Below, piece after piece: positions 48,101-58,800 of a stretch of DNA of 64,000 nt; position 1 is the first letter of the stretch, and each line of letters starts with the position of its first letter. A program made the translations under genes and the position numbers. This DNA comes from Antitrichia curtipendula (lineage: Eukaryota; Streptophyta; Bryopsida; Hypnales; Leucodontaceae). The notes under the pieces were generated by a model. That model saw only the letters and a list, made by a program, of their open reading frames with translations. It did no database searches and was not told where the DNA came from. Location: contig OX579634.1 of assembly GCA_951230915.1 (NCBI GenBank), forward strand, positions 42,173,570 to 42,237,569, written 5' to 3'.

Positions 48101-48860
48101 TACAATTTAGAAGTGAAACTACTCTAAAACGCAGATTGCGAATCGTTTGATGATGTACCAGGCCAACACGTACTACCGTAGCTTCTAAATCAGCAACAAA
48201 TTGATTCACGCTTTACATGTGTAAATAAAGCTAAAGAACAGAGTCTCTACAACAGAAATGGAAAAAAATCAGTGTAAGACAATGAAAAACGAAATTAAAA
48301 AAATACAATAACCAGATATTCCGTTTTCCCGTAACTAAGTCTAAAAGTAAACCTTACAGCACTCGTCCTTCCCGTAACCTCTACTGCGTGACACGAAGGA
48401 ACTACTGACAATATGATCGGTCTACATTCATACTTTCTCTACTACACAGGAAAAACGAAAATAAAGTCGATCGCAGTCTCACGAACCTGCAGCACAGTAA
48501 ACTCCCGCACTCGTTCACGATTCTGCAAGAACTCGTAACAATCATGTCCGCAACAATAGCTGCGCATGCGGTGTTGTGAAGAATTAAATGTCCGTCACGT
48601 CGGATGGCATCGCTCACAGACGGATATGTTCTCCCTTGATGACAATAAAGGCATTTCATCAGCAGTGCAGTTTTATGTGAAAACCTCGAGACGTTCGAAA
48701 AACAGATGCAGCAAAATTGAATTGCTTGATATCTGCCGACGCTCATAGAAGCAGAGAGAGCTAATGCATCGCGAGACATGGCTTGAATGCTGGGCAAACA
48801 TCGAAACAGAGCACAGGGTTAGGGTTTGGTGCAGCATTACGCTCAACCCTCTCTAATTGC
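45190..48860. other. Gene-like island free of repeat families
   Basis: GC is clearly higher than on both sides and none of the repeat families is present. Frames include 45,197-45,430, 45,678-45,860, 45,935-46,333 (132 codons), 47,429-47,782 on the plus strand, and 48,402-48,797 (131 codons) on the minus strand. None gives a domain I can name with confidence and I could not join them into a gene. ABRE/G-box-like ACGT cores occur (CACGTG near 47,406). It may be a diverged gene with small exons, a pseudogene, or a promoter/UTR region. Confidence 0.4.
47429..47875 (+). pseudogene. Possible coding remnant, weak CS-domain (p23/HSP20-like) resemblance
   Basis: A frame starting in-frame with TTG at 47,429 (first ATG in a Met-Arg-Arg context near 47,495) runs to 47,782. 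It contains EIRIVKREPEESWSRFLRK followed by an acidic-aromatic DPQW motif. This pattern (hydrophobic strand, K-E/D-x-x-x-S-W-x-R-x-L-x-K) recalls the end of CS domains. A second frame (from about 47,747 to a stop at 47,875) continues with coding-like sequence, so a frameshift is possible. The resemblance is weak and unverified. Confidence 0.2.
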
Positions 48861-51101
48861 ACACTTCGTAATTGCACATTTCTTGTTCTAGTAGTGCAAA
48901 ATTAATATTCCATTGAAACATTTGCAACAACATCTCCTTGCATTGAACATTTACTTTTACTTGTTTTTAATTTATCATACCTAGATTTTATACTCAAGAG
49001 AGGTTTCAAATTGTATAAAGATCAAGCAACACTTCTTTCAATGGTCTTTACATTGGAGCAAATATTTTCAATTGAATTTAAAATCTTAATCTCATAAATT
49101 TTATGTTTTTTCCTTGTTGTGAATGTATCCTTAGAGGACTAACATCATGATGAATTCTTTCAAAATCTTATTGTTGGAGCAATATGAAATGAATGAAAGA
49201 AAGTTGTGATTTTTTTTATAGATTCTTCTCAAGCCATTATAATAATAAATTTTATCTCAAAAGTTCCAAGATGTGCATTCCTCCTTACATACATATTCTC
49301 TTAAGAGTTAATATAGAATTTACCATTTTAGATACAAGTTTGGGCACACTTACTTTGGATTAAAAGTTTCTTGTCATGTCCATGTGTAGTTTGATATATA
49401 TACAATAATAAGAGAAATAATCACACAATATATTTGCCTAAACTTCTATATGGTGTGGACTTGTTTACTTTAAGCAATTTTCACATGTTAAAGTTGTGAA
49501 CAACAAGTCAAAATGCTTTGAGAAATTCATTTGTGATAAAAGCAATACTACTGAAGAGAATGTTGAATGCAATTTATATTAACTAATATGTTTTTGTAAT
49601 ATACTAATTTTGTTCAAAGTTGACCAAAATATAAAATTCAAAATATTTTGATTATTCTATATGTAGATATACATGATGATTTATTCATTGTATGATATTG
49701 AAGATCTTCAACACTTACAAGTCAAATTAATCAATCATAGATCTCAAAAAATGTTTTAGCATTGAATATCCTAAAACCATAAAAATTTATTTGCTAAATT
49801 TTTTTTAAGTTTACAAATAAATATATATAGACCAATTGTGATATGGATTCATTTTTGTGTCATTTTTCAATGTAAGACATTGATTGATTATGTATTTATT
49901 AGTGCAAAATATGATAACTTTGTTTGAACAAAAAAAATATGAAGTCATCGTAATCTTAATCAATGAATGAAGCAATGCAAATAATTTAAAACTTTTATTC
50001 TTCACAAAATCAAATAGATAATTATCATTTTATCCCAAAGATCTATAGCCTAGATTTTGACAAAAATCACTTTTAAGAATCTAGGCATTGCTAATCAACC
50101 CTTATAATTTGAAGTGACCCACTAGTAAATTTTTTGTCCTAAGATTAATAAATTCCACTAACTTTAAGTATTATTGCTAGGATGTGAGCTAGATCAAGGT
50201 TTGTGCCTTGCCACAATAGGATCATTTTGTCAATTTTTGAGCCTATGTGGAGATTGTTTTGTTGATGAGGTGTAGAATGTTTTGTGAAGATGATTGAAGC
50301 CACACAATAGTGAAGTCAAAATGGTTTTTTTTTCTTGTCAATCCATTCATTCATGAAGACATATCGGTGTTAGAGTATTGCACGCTTTTTTATGTGGCCA
50401 TTTGTATATCCATCCAAGATGTATCAAGTTGCCACCATTTGAAGCTAATTTCATATGGGATGCTTTTGGTCTTCACCTAAATGAAGCCCAATGCATATAA
50501 TTAATATGATTTTGAATGTTGTCGATTTTCATTTTCTAAAATCAATTGCAATAAAAAAAACTTCCAAAATTAAATCCAATATCTATTTTAGAATATACAC
50601 AAAGCTTATCGATATACAAATATTTAGACTTCATAATTAAAAAATTTCAACATTGCCAAACTAGGGCATTTGTTTTTTTTCAAACTAACAATGATAGCCA
50701 ATTTGGAATTCAAAATTTTATGAAATACATTTTGTAAGAAGATGCATTTCCACACCTTGTATCGCAATTTCAAAAAAGTTCCATTCAAAATATGTGAAAA
50801 TACCAAATAATTTTAGTAAGTTAACATTTGTTCAGATTTCCTATCATAAAATACATATTAAAAATACAAAAATGAACCAATAAAAATCTAATAATCCTAA
50901 CAATTGAATGAAGAATCCAATGACCCGAAAATTACACCTTCTATTTTGCAAAGTGTAAAATTGAAAGCATGATATGGAATCAATTGATTTTCATTATTCA
51001 TCTCCACTTATAGTTTTTGTAATTATTTAAAAATAATAATCAAAAGCCTAAAATCTTCCAAATTTGAAATGTAATCAAAGAGACTTGGACAAACATCCAC
51101 A
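48861..51101. other. AT-rich intergenic DNA, nothing recognised
   Basis: No bounded element, tandem repeat or gene seen on either strand over about 2.2 kb. Confidence 0.5.
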
Positions 51102-51656
51102 CTAAAGTGGGTCCCTCCAATGCCACTTTTTTGTTATTGTGCCTAATTTCCATTATTAGACTAGTCAAATTTTTGTTGCTTTTTTTGTTGGCAAGTGAAA
51201 GGAGGTTCTAATGCGCCCATGGAGAGCGGACCAGGGTGAAACGACCCCCTCACTTGTCCCTAAGTTTATCTCTACAAAAAACAAAGGAATTTTTAAAGTG
51301 CCACACATGATAAAATTTGAAAATGTTGAACTCATATTTGCAATTAGAGGCCCCAAATTAGTTGGGAGAAGTGTAGAAGATAAATAAATCAAACATAAAA
51401 TAAAAGGGCTTTCTTTTTACATGCACCCTTCGGGAGAACAAGCGAGGGTTTGGTTCACCTCAGCCTAGATATCATATGCTTAAGTTATGAGGCTCAAAAT
51501 TGGATTTTGGGTAGACGAGTTCTAATTAAAATCATTTCTTCCACATAGGTACATATTGATTTTGGAGATTCCACATACATACATATTGATTTTGTAGATG
51601 TACCCAGAGTGAAGATGGTCATCAGTGGCGCATTATTTCGGGGTGCCCACCTTTAC
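51102..51656 (+). mobile_element. Family G TIR element, copy 3, interrupted by family I
   Basis: CTAAAGTGGGTCCCTCC at the left and GGGGTGCCCACCTTTAC at the right. The interior matches copies 1 and 2 (GGCAAGTGAAAGGAGGTTCT; TTTTGGAGAT), but about 230 bases of family I split it, and a short duplication (CCACATA, ACATATTGATTTT) lies near 51,545-51,590. Confidence 0.75.
51232..51462. mobile_element. Family I element nested in family G
   Basis: AGGGTGAAACGACCCCCTCA at the left is roughly inverted as GCGAGGGTTTGGTTCACCT at the right. The interior (CACATGATAAAATTTGAAAA; AGGCCCCAAATTAG) matches 4,612-4,849. Exact ends and target duplication are not certain. Confidence 0.6.
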
Positions 51657-52210
51657 AAGTCCAGCTCCGATGTGATCAAGGTGCGGTCAAGGTGCTTTTT
51701 CTTCATTATTTTAGCCCATTGAGGTGACGCCTTTAGGTGCATCGGACTTTTTCCTAGTCACAGACAGACAGGACTTCCCACCGTGCAGCACTCACTCACT
51801 CAGATCATTGCCTAATATAAAATCTCCCAAGGCCTATCCATTGCCTTAATTTAACCGGCGGTTTTGACTCAGTGGTCCACACTCTGTGGAGTGCTAATCC
51901 CCACAGGCCTCCACGTGGACCACTGGCTATCTCTTGAATTCGAATGACATGGCGCCACGTCTGAAAATCTAGGGTCTAAAACATTTTCAGAACTACGGTT
52001 CAAGCCACAATGCAGGATGCACGATTACATGTTAGGGGCGAGTCAAGATTGGATGGTTAGAGTGCGGTTGTGAAAAAGGTGTTTTTTAAATTAATAACTG
52101 TCTGCATGTTTTCAAGCAAGCCCACCTTACTAGTAGCAACGGTTTTAATAACAACGTGGAAAGGGAACAAGGTGGTGGCATCCCCACTTGGCGCTATTTA
52201 AAGCGTATCG
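51657..52210. other. Unassigned GC-moderate spacer with a short inverted repeat
   Basis: CAGTGGTCCAC near 51,870 is inverted as GTGGACCACTG near 51,915. No coding frame of note. Confidence 0.4.
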
Positions 52211-53133
52211 TTTACAAGGCCTCTTTTTCATCAAAAAAACACACTCAAAACTGCCATTTCTATAGCAAAGAGAAAAGAAAATTTTTAATGTTTTTTTAGC
52301 ATATCAAAACATAGGATCTTGTACTAGACTAGTATAAATGTGTGGAAGAAATTTCACAAACTTTGACCGTATAGATTGCAAGATATTTGCATTTAAAGTG
52401 AAAGAAATAAAAAAATTTGCACATTGCCCAACTACATTTTTTGACTTTCAACCTTCTCAACTTAAATTTTTTGCTCTATTGATTTTGAATTTCTAATTTT
52501 ATATAATGAAGAATTGAGTTGAGAGTCTAGGATAAAAAAATTCAAAAAAAGCACACTTAGTTTTAGAACATTAAAAAATTGTTAAGTAGAAGTGGGTTCA
52601 AGATTGAAGAAAATCTAAATTATTAATAGCTCTAAGATGGAATTGAAAATACACCAATCTCAGTGGTGAGATTGTTCTAGCAAGAAATATTAACCTTGTG
52701 AATTTTTTTTGCTGAAAAATTGCAAAAATTGAGGTCAAAAATGGATCCTACAGGTTATTTTTTCGAGAAGATGCTTTGATTGCCCCCAAAACAATATTGT
52801 CTTTAACTTTCACATGACAAATGCCAATGGAATAAATAAAAGCTTCCCATGTACCTAAAAATATAATGTTAAAAAAAATAATTAATTAATTTTTTTACTT
52901 TAAGTTTTTGTGAAGTTTTTTTTTCTGCCCGTCGAACTTTTAAAAAAAGACTTTTTGTGCCATAACTTTTGCTCTCGGACTCTGATTGAAACAAAGATTA
53001 TATTTTTGGAAAGCTAATGTGTTTTTCTATCTTCACAAAAAAAATCAGAAATTCATGACAAATATTGAGACTATAGGAACCTGTGCAAAATCCATTTTGT
53101 CCCTCAAAGGAACAATGGGATTTTAGGGGTTAA
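52211..53133 (-). mobile_element. Family A TTAA-type element, reverse, full length
   Basis: TTTACAAGGCCTC at the left (decayed end) and GGGATTTTAGGGGTTAA at the right (53,133). The interior shows AACTGCCATTTCTATAGC, CCGTATAGATTGCAAGATAT and GTGCCATAACTTTTGC, all reverse of the forward copies. Confidence 0.8.
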
Positions 53134-53504
53134 GATAGAAAGATCCAAAATTATTCACTTTTGAAGATGATGTCTCTAGATAGATTCAAATTGCAATTAG
53201 GGATTATTTATTTAATTTTGGACAAATAAAAATTATATATTTGCAAAAGATTATTAGAAGGGGGGAGATTTTTGTAGTTTTTGTGAATTTTCAAATTTCA
53301 AATTAGAAGAAGCTTTAAAGTGTTCTATAGGTGTATATTTGAAGCACCTTTAGACTGACCCAAAGCCATTATCCAAATGCTTTTACTACTACTTGACAAC
53401 CATGTTGTTCCATGTGTAAAGTTCGGGAGATATCTAATAAGTTTGAACTTTAGGGAGTAAGCAAGCTATTGGAATATGTTAATGTAATAAATTACATTTT
53501 GTTA
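53134..53504. other. AT-rich spacer
   Basis: Nothing recognised. Confidence 0.4.
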
Positions 53505-54094
53505 TTAACCCCTAAAACCCCACTTGTCCCCTCGGGGGACAATTTGGGTCCGGGTAGGTTCCTATTGTCTCAATTTGAAGTGAACTTTTTTGAGATTTTC
53601 TGAAGTTGTGTAGCTTTGCAAGAGCTTTGTGGATATATAATTTTTGTTTCAATCGGATGCCGGATGAAAAAGTTATGGCACAATGAGCAAGAAATAAAGA
53701 TTCTTGGGCAGCCCAAAAAAAATTACAAAAGGTCAAAATAATTTTTTTTGAATTTTTTTTCTTAAAAGATAATGTTTTTACCTATACATGAAGCTTTGAT
53801 TCATTCTATTTGGACTAGGGATGAGAAAGTTATGGACAATCTTAGTTTTCCAGGCAATTTAAGCATCTTCTTGAAAAAAAACTTTTTGTTCAACTTTGAA
53901 TGCTAATATCTTTCAATCCGTACGGTCAAATTTGATGAAATTTTTACTACATGATCTCATACAAGTTAAGTACAAGATCCTATTGTTAATTTCCCAAAAA
54001 ATAAAAAAAATTGGTTTCCTTAAGTGAATACAGCAGAAGTGGTAGTTTTGAGTGTTTTTTTGGCAAAAAACACCCTCGGGGTTTTAGGGGTTAA
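53505..54094 (+). mobile_element. Family A TTAA-bounded element, shortened
   Basis: TTAACCCCTAAAACCCCACT at the left with hairpin GTCCCCTCGGGGGAC; CTCGGGGTTTTAGGGG then TTAA (54,091-54,094) at the right. The termini have changed together (AAAACCCC / GGGGTTTTA), so the inverted pair is longer here. Nearest annotated element upstream of PEPCK. Confidence 0.85.
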
Positions 54095-54559
54095 AGGGGC
54101 CACCATAGGGTTTCTTTTTTAATTTAATTTAATTTATCAAATTTGCTAAACGAATTTTTAAAAGGCCAAAAGATGGATAAGAGTCCTTTCAACTACTTTG
54201 TTGAATGCTTAGATATGAAATATTACTCTTAGCACACCTCACCTTTGCCCTAATAAGTGGAACTGGTTCACAAGACTAAAATAAGGTGATGTATTCATAA
54301 AACAAGGTTTGTTAAAAAATAATTTGATATGTTTTATAAAAAGGTTGGATTTTTCCAAATGTTTTTCAATCAATTTTCCTTGAAAGATAAGCAAAAATTG
54401 ATTCTCCTTTGATTCCTATTTGGGGAACTCTTGTGAAAATAGTTGTAAACTTCTGAAGTTGAGAAATTGAGAGGTATTTTAAAATTGTCCCAACCTTGAA
54501 ATGTTCACTGTAGGTACATTAAAAACTCCAGTATGTACCCAAGCGTTAGTAAAGCTTGG
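54095..54559. other. AT-rich spacer upstream of the PEPCK promoter
   Basis: Nothing recognised; composition changes near 54,540. Confidence 0.4.
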
Positions 54560-54800
54560 GGGCACTTCAGGCACACTCCGCCTTACCACCCCTGTGACCT
54601 GTCATCGGGCGGAGTTTACCCATGGTGAAAAACGGATGTTGACTTCAGTTCAATGATCGTACCGGGGGAGGCGGGTCCCACTGAAACGGTGGCCAGGGTT
54701 TTGTTACCCGGGGTAAATGTCGGTTTACCTCACGTAACGCGGGTTCGCCAAGTCACCGGCGGTAAAAGCTACGGACCTTCATAAGAGGGCAAGCTGCCAT
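54560..54800 (+). promoter_or_regulatory. Probable promoter of the PEPCK gene
   Basis: GC content rises sharply here compared with the AT-rich DNA to the left. TTTACC or its complement GGTAAA occurs at 54615, 54712, 54724 and 54761, and a near-palindrome TTACCCGGGGTAA lies at 54704-54716. GGTAAA resembles the core bound by plant trihelix (GT-box) factors. An ACGT core (CACGTAACGCG) lies at about 54731. I see no canonical TATA box; CATAAG near 54780 is the only weak candidate. The transcription start is therefore unknown, probably near 54780-54830 where the sequence turns pyrimidine-rich. The promoter assignment is an inference from position and composition. Confidence 0.55.
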
Positions 54801-55895
54801 GCTTCCTCTCCCATCCTCGTGTTTGTTGCGTTCACTGCTTCCTTTGAAGCTATCTCTTTGCTGCCTCCGATCTTCCTCCATCGCTGCCTCTGGAGCGCTT
54901 CTGGCGTTCGCTCCCATGCTCCCGTCTTGTTGAACCTCCGGTGCGACTTTGCGGCTCGCGATTTGGTGCTCTGTGGCGGATTCTCGATCTGGTGCGTCGT
55001 TGGTGTACATGTCCATGCCGGTTGTGCGTGCTGGCTCTCTCTAGCTGTTTGTTGTTGCGATTCGGTGCAAATGAGAGTGAGGGTAATGTTTGCGAGAAAT
55101 TTTCTTTCTTGGTGTTTGGTTTTCATTTGCTTATGTGCTGATGAAACCCGTGCTCTGTTTTTTCGTTGAGTACAGAGTCGTTTTCCCGAGGCTGTTGTGT
55201 CTAATTCGGGATTGATTCTGTGCTAGATAGGTCTCATCTTGAGTTTTTGTTTAGTTGTCTGAACATTTCTGTTTTTTTCAGGCAATGAGCAATGTTTCGT
55301 TGTGTCAGAAGCCTGTAGTAGTATTCTTAAAGAATTTAGACATTTTTTAGTGTCTTTGTTGTTGTCGTGACATTTTGGAGTGTTCAATTGCATTGGAGAA
55401 GAAGTTGTGCGTCCTGTTTGTTGGATCGAACCAGAATAGAAATTATGTTCTGTTGTATGTTTTCTTCACAGTCTATATATAGTATTAGAATTTTGTCGAC
55501 AAGTGTGCCATATCCTTACCACGTCTGTTGTTGCCTGAAAGAGTTTGAATTCTGGTGACGTGTTTATGACGCTCCTTCCTTCTCCCTTTTGCCGACTAGC
55601 TAAATTGTCGACGATACAATTTTACTTTTGTAGGAGGATATAATTGAACGTGTGCTGAATTCTTTCGCCCTTGCTGCTTGCATGGACTCACTTTACGAAC
55701 AAGAACAAAGTTAATACTCTACCGAGATCGGGTGTGAAATATCTAGTTTATTATGATTTCGAGTATCCATGTGCTGTGCATGTTGTTTAGAGCCTACTTT
55801 TGTGCTGCGCATGTTGTATGATGCGACTTTCGATGAGCTAAAATCTGGATGTTGGCGTTTTTCCCAGCTTAAACGGGCTCGGTGACTTGAGCGAA
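54800..55895 (+). other. PEPCK 5' leader, probably with an intron
   Basis: About 1.1 kb separates the promoter-like block from the start codon. The first 350 bases are C/T-rich and GC-rich like a plant 5' UTR; the rest is T-rich like an intron. A good acceptor, a T-rich tract ending CCCAG at 55863-55867, lies 28 bases before the ATG. Possible donors are GTGCGT near 54989 and GTGAGGGTAATG near 55077, but I cannot choose between them. Unspliced, the leader would carry many upstream ATGs (for example 54885-55090), which argues for removal of part of it. Open frames on both strands here give no recognisable protein. Confidence 0.5.
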
Positions 55896-58800
55896 ATGGC
55901 GTCTAACGGAAACGGAATCGGCGCTCACGACTTCGAGTTCAGTACGGCAGCGATGGTTCCAAATGGCCTCTCCAAGATTAACACAAAGACTGCGGAGATG
56001 TGCAAAGATGATACCGCACCCACGGTGAAAGTATCGAACATCGAAGAGCTGCATGCTCTGCAGAGGAAAAAAGGGTCCGCTCCGTCGACGCCCAGGACCG
56101 CTACGAATCCTTCTACCCCGAAAAACTTGACGCCTCGTTCCTACTTGTCCGAAGAGGAGCGCCAAAGGCAGCAGATGCAGTCTGTCAGGTAAAAAAACGT
56201 TGCGAAACATCAAAAGCTTTCACGTGGTGTCTGATATAATTTCTGTCGAGTCATTTTCTACAAGTCAAGCCAAGCACGACGAATGCGTTTGACACAGTTG
56301 TTGAAAAATAATTCATCGTGTTGATACCAGTAAGATGATGTACTGATTCTTTTGGTTTTGCAGCGCTTCGTTGGCCTCTTTGACCCGTGAGAGCGGACCC
56401 CAGGTCATCAAGGGCGATCCGGCCAGGAAGAGATCCCCCCCGAAATCTGTGGTAGCTCCGAGGCTGGATATCAGTGACAGCGCCTTGAAGTTCACGCACG
56501 TTCTGTACAACTTGTCTCCTTCAGGTGTGGTGGACATGCTTGTTTGACATGCAGCATGTGATTGTTAGCTTCTTACGACCCATTTTGTTTGGTCTTTCGC
56601 ATCCAGCTTTGTTCTGCGGCAATCGCAAACCATGTGTGTTATGTACTGTTATTCGCGAGCTCTGTCCGAAGCCTTCGTGTGGTGGCTGTTCTTATTTGTT
56701 TGCCCCTTGTCCTTTGTAGAGCTGTACGAGCAAGCCATCAAGTTCGAAAAGGGGTCTTACATCACATCGACTGGAGCTCTTGCGACCATGTCTGGTGCCA
56801 AAACTGGCAGGTCTCCCAAGGACAAACGTGTGGTGAAGGAAGAGACCTCGCAGGATGACTTGTGGTGGGGAAAGTAAGTGTTCTGTCCTTGGTGTAACAT
56901 TTTCGGTGCCTTCCTATGCGGAGTCGAGGTGAATGTCTTCTGCGCATCACCGCAATCGTCTGAAATGTTGACTTGATGTTGCTCATTCCTCGTTCCCTTG
57001 CATGTAGGCATGCCCTTGTTTGCTGTGTGGCCATGTGTGGTATATGTAGTTGATGAGGTTGGTGTTGTTGGATTTGATGAGGGAGTTTGTTGATCTTATT
57101 GGTGTGTCTTGTCGTGCAGGGGATCTCCAAACATCGAGATGGACGAGGAGACGTTCTTGGTGAACCGCGAGAGGGCCGTGGACTACCTGAACTCGTTGGA
57201 GAAGGTATGCCCTGCTCGCAGTTGCTTGTGTGCGTCACGGTTCTGTGGTTGAGTTCATCGAGCGACTCGTGGTTCTGAATCGGTGGTTTCCGGTCGGGTC
57301 TTGTCTAAGCGAGTGTTTGTGTTTGTGCAGGTGTTCGTGAACGATCAGTTCCTGAACTGGGACCCCGAGAACCGCATCAAAGTCCGCATCATATCCGCTC
57401 GTGCTTACCACTCCCTTTTCATGCACAACATGTAAGCCTCTGAACTTGTTCCCCCTCCTTGCCATTTGCCCTCTGCAATGCCCGGTATGGCCGCTGAACG
57501 CTGAGATTTGTTGTGGCTTGAGCGAAGTTTGTATGGGTGTGGTGGTGTATTGCACATCCAGTTGCTAGTTAGGAGCTTGGGCCACCACTTTGGAGGGAGG
57601 GTCGCCATTGGGGTTGGGGTTGCTGCCTGTCGGGGTGTATTGTGTCCGTGGTTGGGTGAGTGCGATGTCTTCGATGGATGCATGCATGTCTTTGGTGTGT
57701 GTCCGGTGGCATTAAGCATATGGGTGGCAGGTGCATCCGCCCTACACCTGAAGAGCTCGAGGATTTTGGCACTCCGGACTTCACAATTTACAATGCCGGA
57801 CAGTTTCCGTGCAATCGCTATACCCACTACATGTCATCGTCAACTAGCATAGATCTGAATCTGAAACGCAAAGAGATGGTGATATTGGGAACGCAATATG
57901 CCGGAGAGATGAAGAAGGGTCTCTTCAGCCTGATGCACTACTTGATGCCCAAAAGAGGAATCCTGTCGTTGCACTCGGGCTGCAACATGGGGAAGAGCGG
58001 GGATGTGGCGTTGTTTTTTGGATTATCAGGTATAGTTGGCGAAAGAAAACGAGAAGCTCACAGACGTGCTATGACAGCTCCTCCTGAAGTGGCACGAGCG
58101 GGTCCCTGATGCCGGTGGGCGTTGTGATGTGTTTGTGTTTCAGGGACCGGTAAGACGACTCTTTCGACGGACCCGAACCGTCAGCTGATCGGCGACGACG
58201 AGCACTGCTGGAGCGACACCGGGGTGTCGAACATCGAGGGCGGTTGCTATGCGAAGTGCATCGACTTGTCGAGCGAGAAGGAGCCGGAGATCTGGAACGC
58301 GATCAAGTTCGGCACCGGTGAGTGTTTCGGTGTGGTGTGTTTGGAGTGTGGGTCGTTTTGTTGGGTTGGACTTGGTGGTGCTGGTTTGGGTGCTTTTCCC
58401 GCGGGAGGCTGACTGGGTGTGCGTGTCGCAGTGCTGGAGAACGTGGTGTTCGAGGAGCATTACAGGGATGTCGATTACAACGACAAATCTGTGACCGGTA
58501 AGGTTCTGGATTTGCATGCACTGTACTGCTGCAGTGTTGGATCCTTTGGTTGTGGAAGTGATCCGTCGTGAGTGGGAAGTGGGTTGGGGGCCGTGGCATG
58601 CTGGCATGCTGTCGGTTTCCCCGTGGGTCTTGCAGAGGGTGATGTCGCTGACGTGCTTAGCTGTGATTCGGTTTGTGCAGAGAACACGAGGGCCGCCTAC
58701 CCCATCGAGTTCATCCCCAACGTGAAGCTGCCCTGCTTGGGCCCTCACCCGAAGAACGTGATTTTGCTTTCGTGTGACGCGTTCGGTGTGTTGCCCCCCG

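Noticed and set aside
53512..53736. Recurrent reverse-strand frame near the family A left end (also 24,108-24,314 and the 35,668-35,970 copy)
   Set aside because: Several full-length A copies (8,449; 28,840; 33,320) break it with stops; it reflects shared nucleotide sequence and not coding.
55887..55895. Upstream in-frame TTG as PEPCK start
   Set aside because: Non-AUG start with no support; the ATG at 55,896 gives a normal plant N-terminus.
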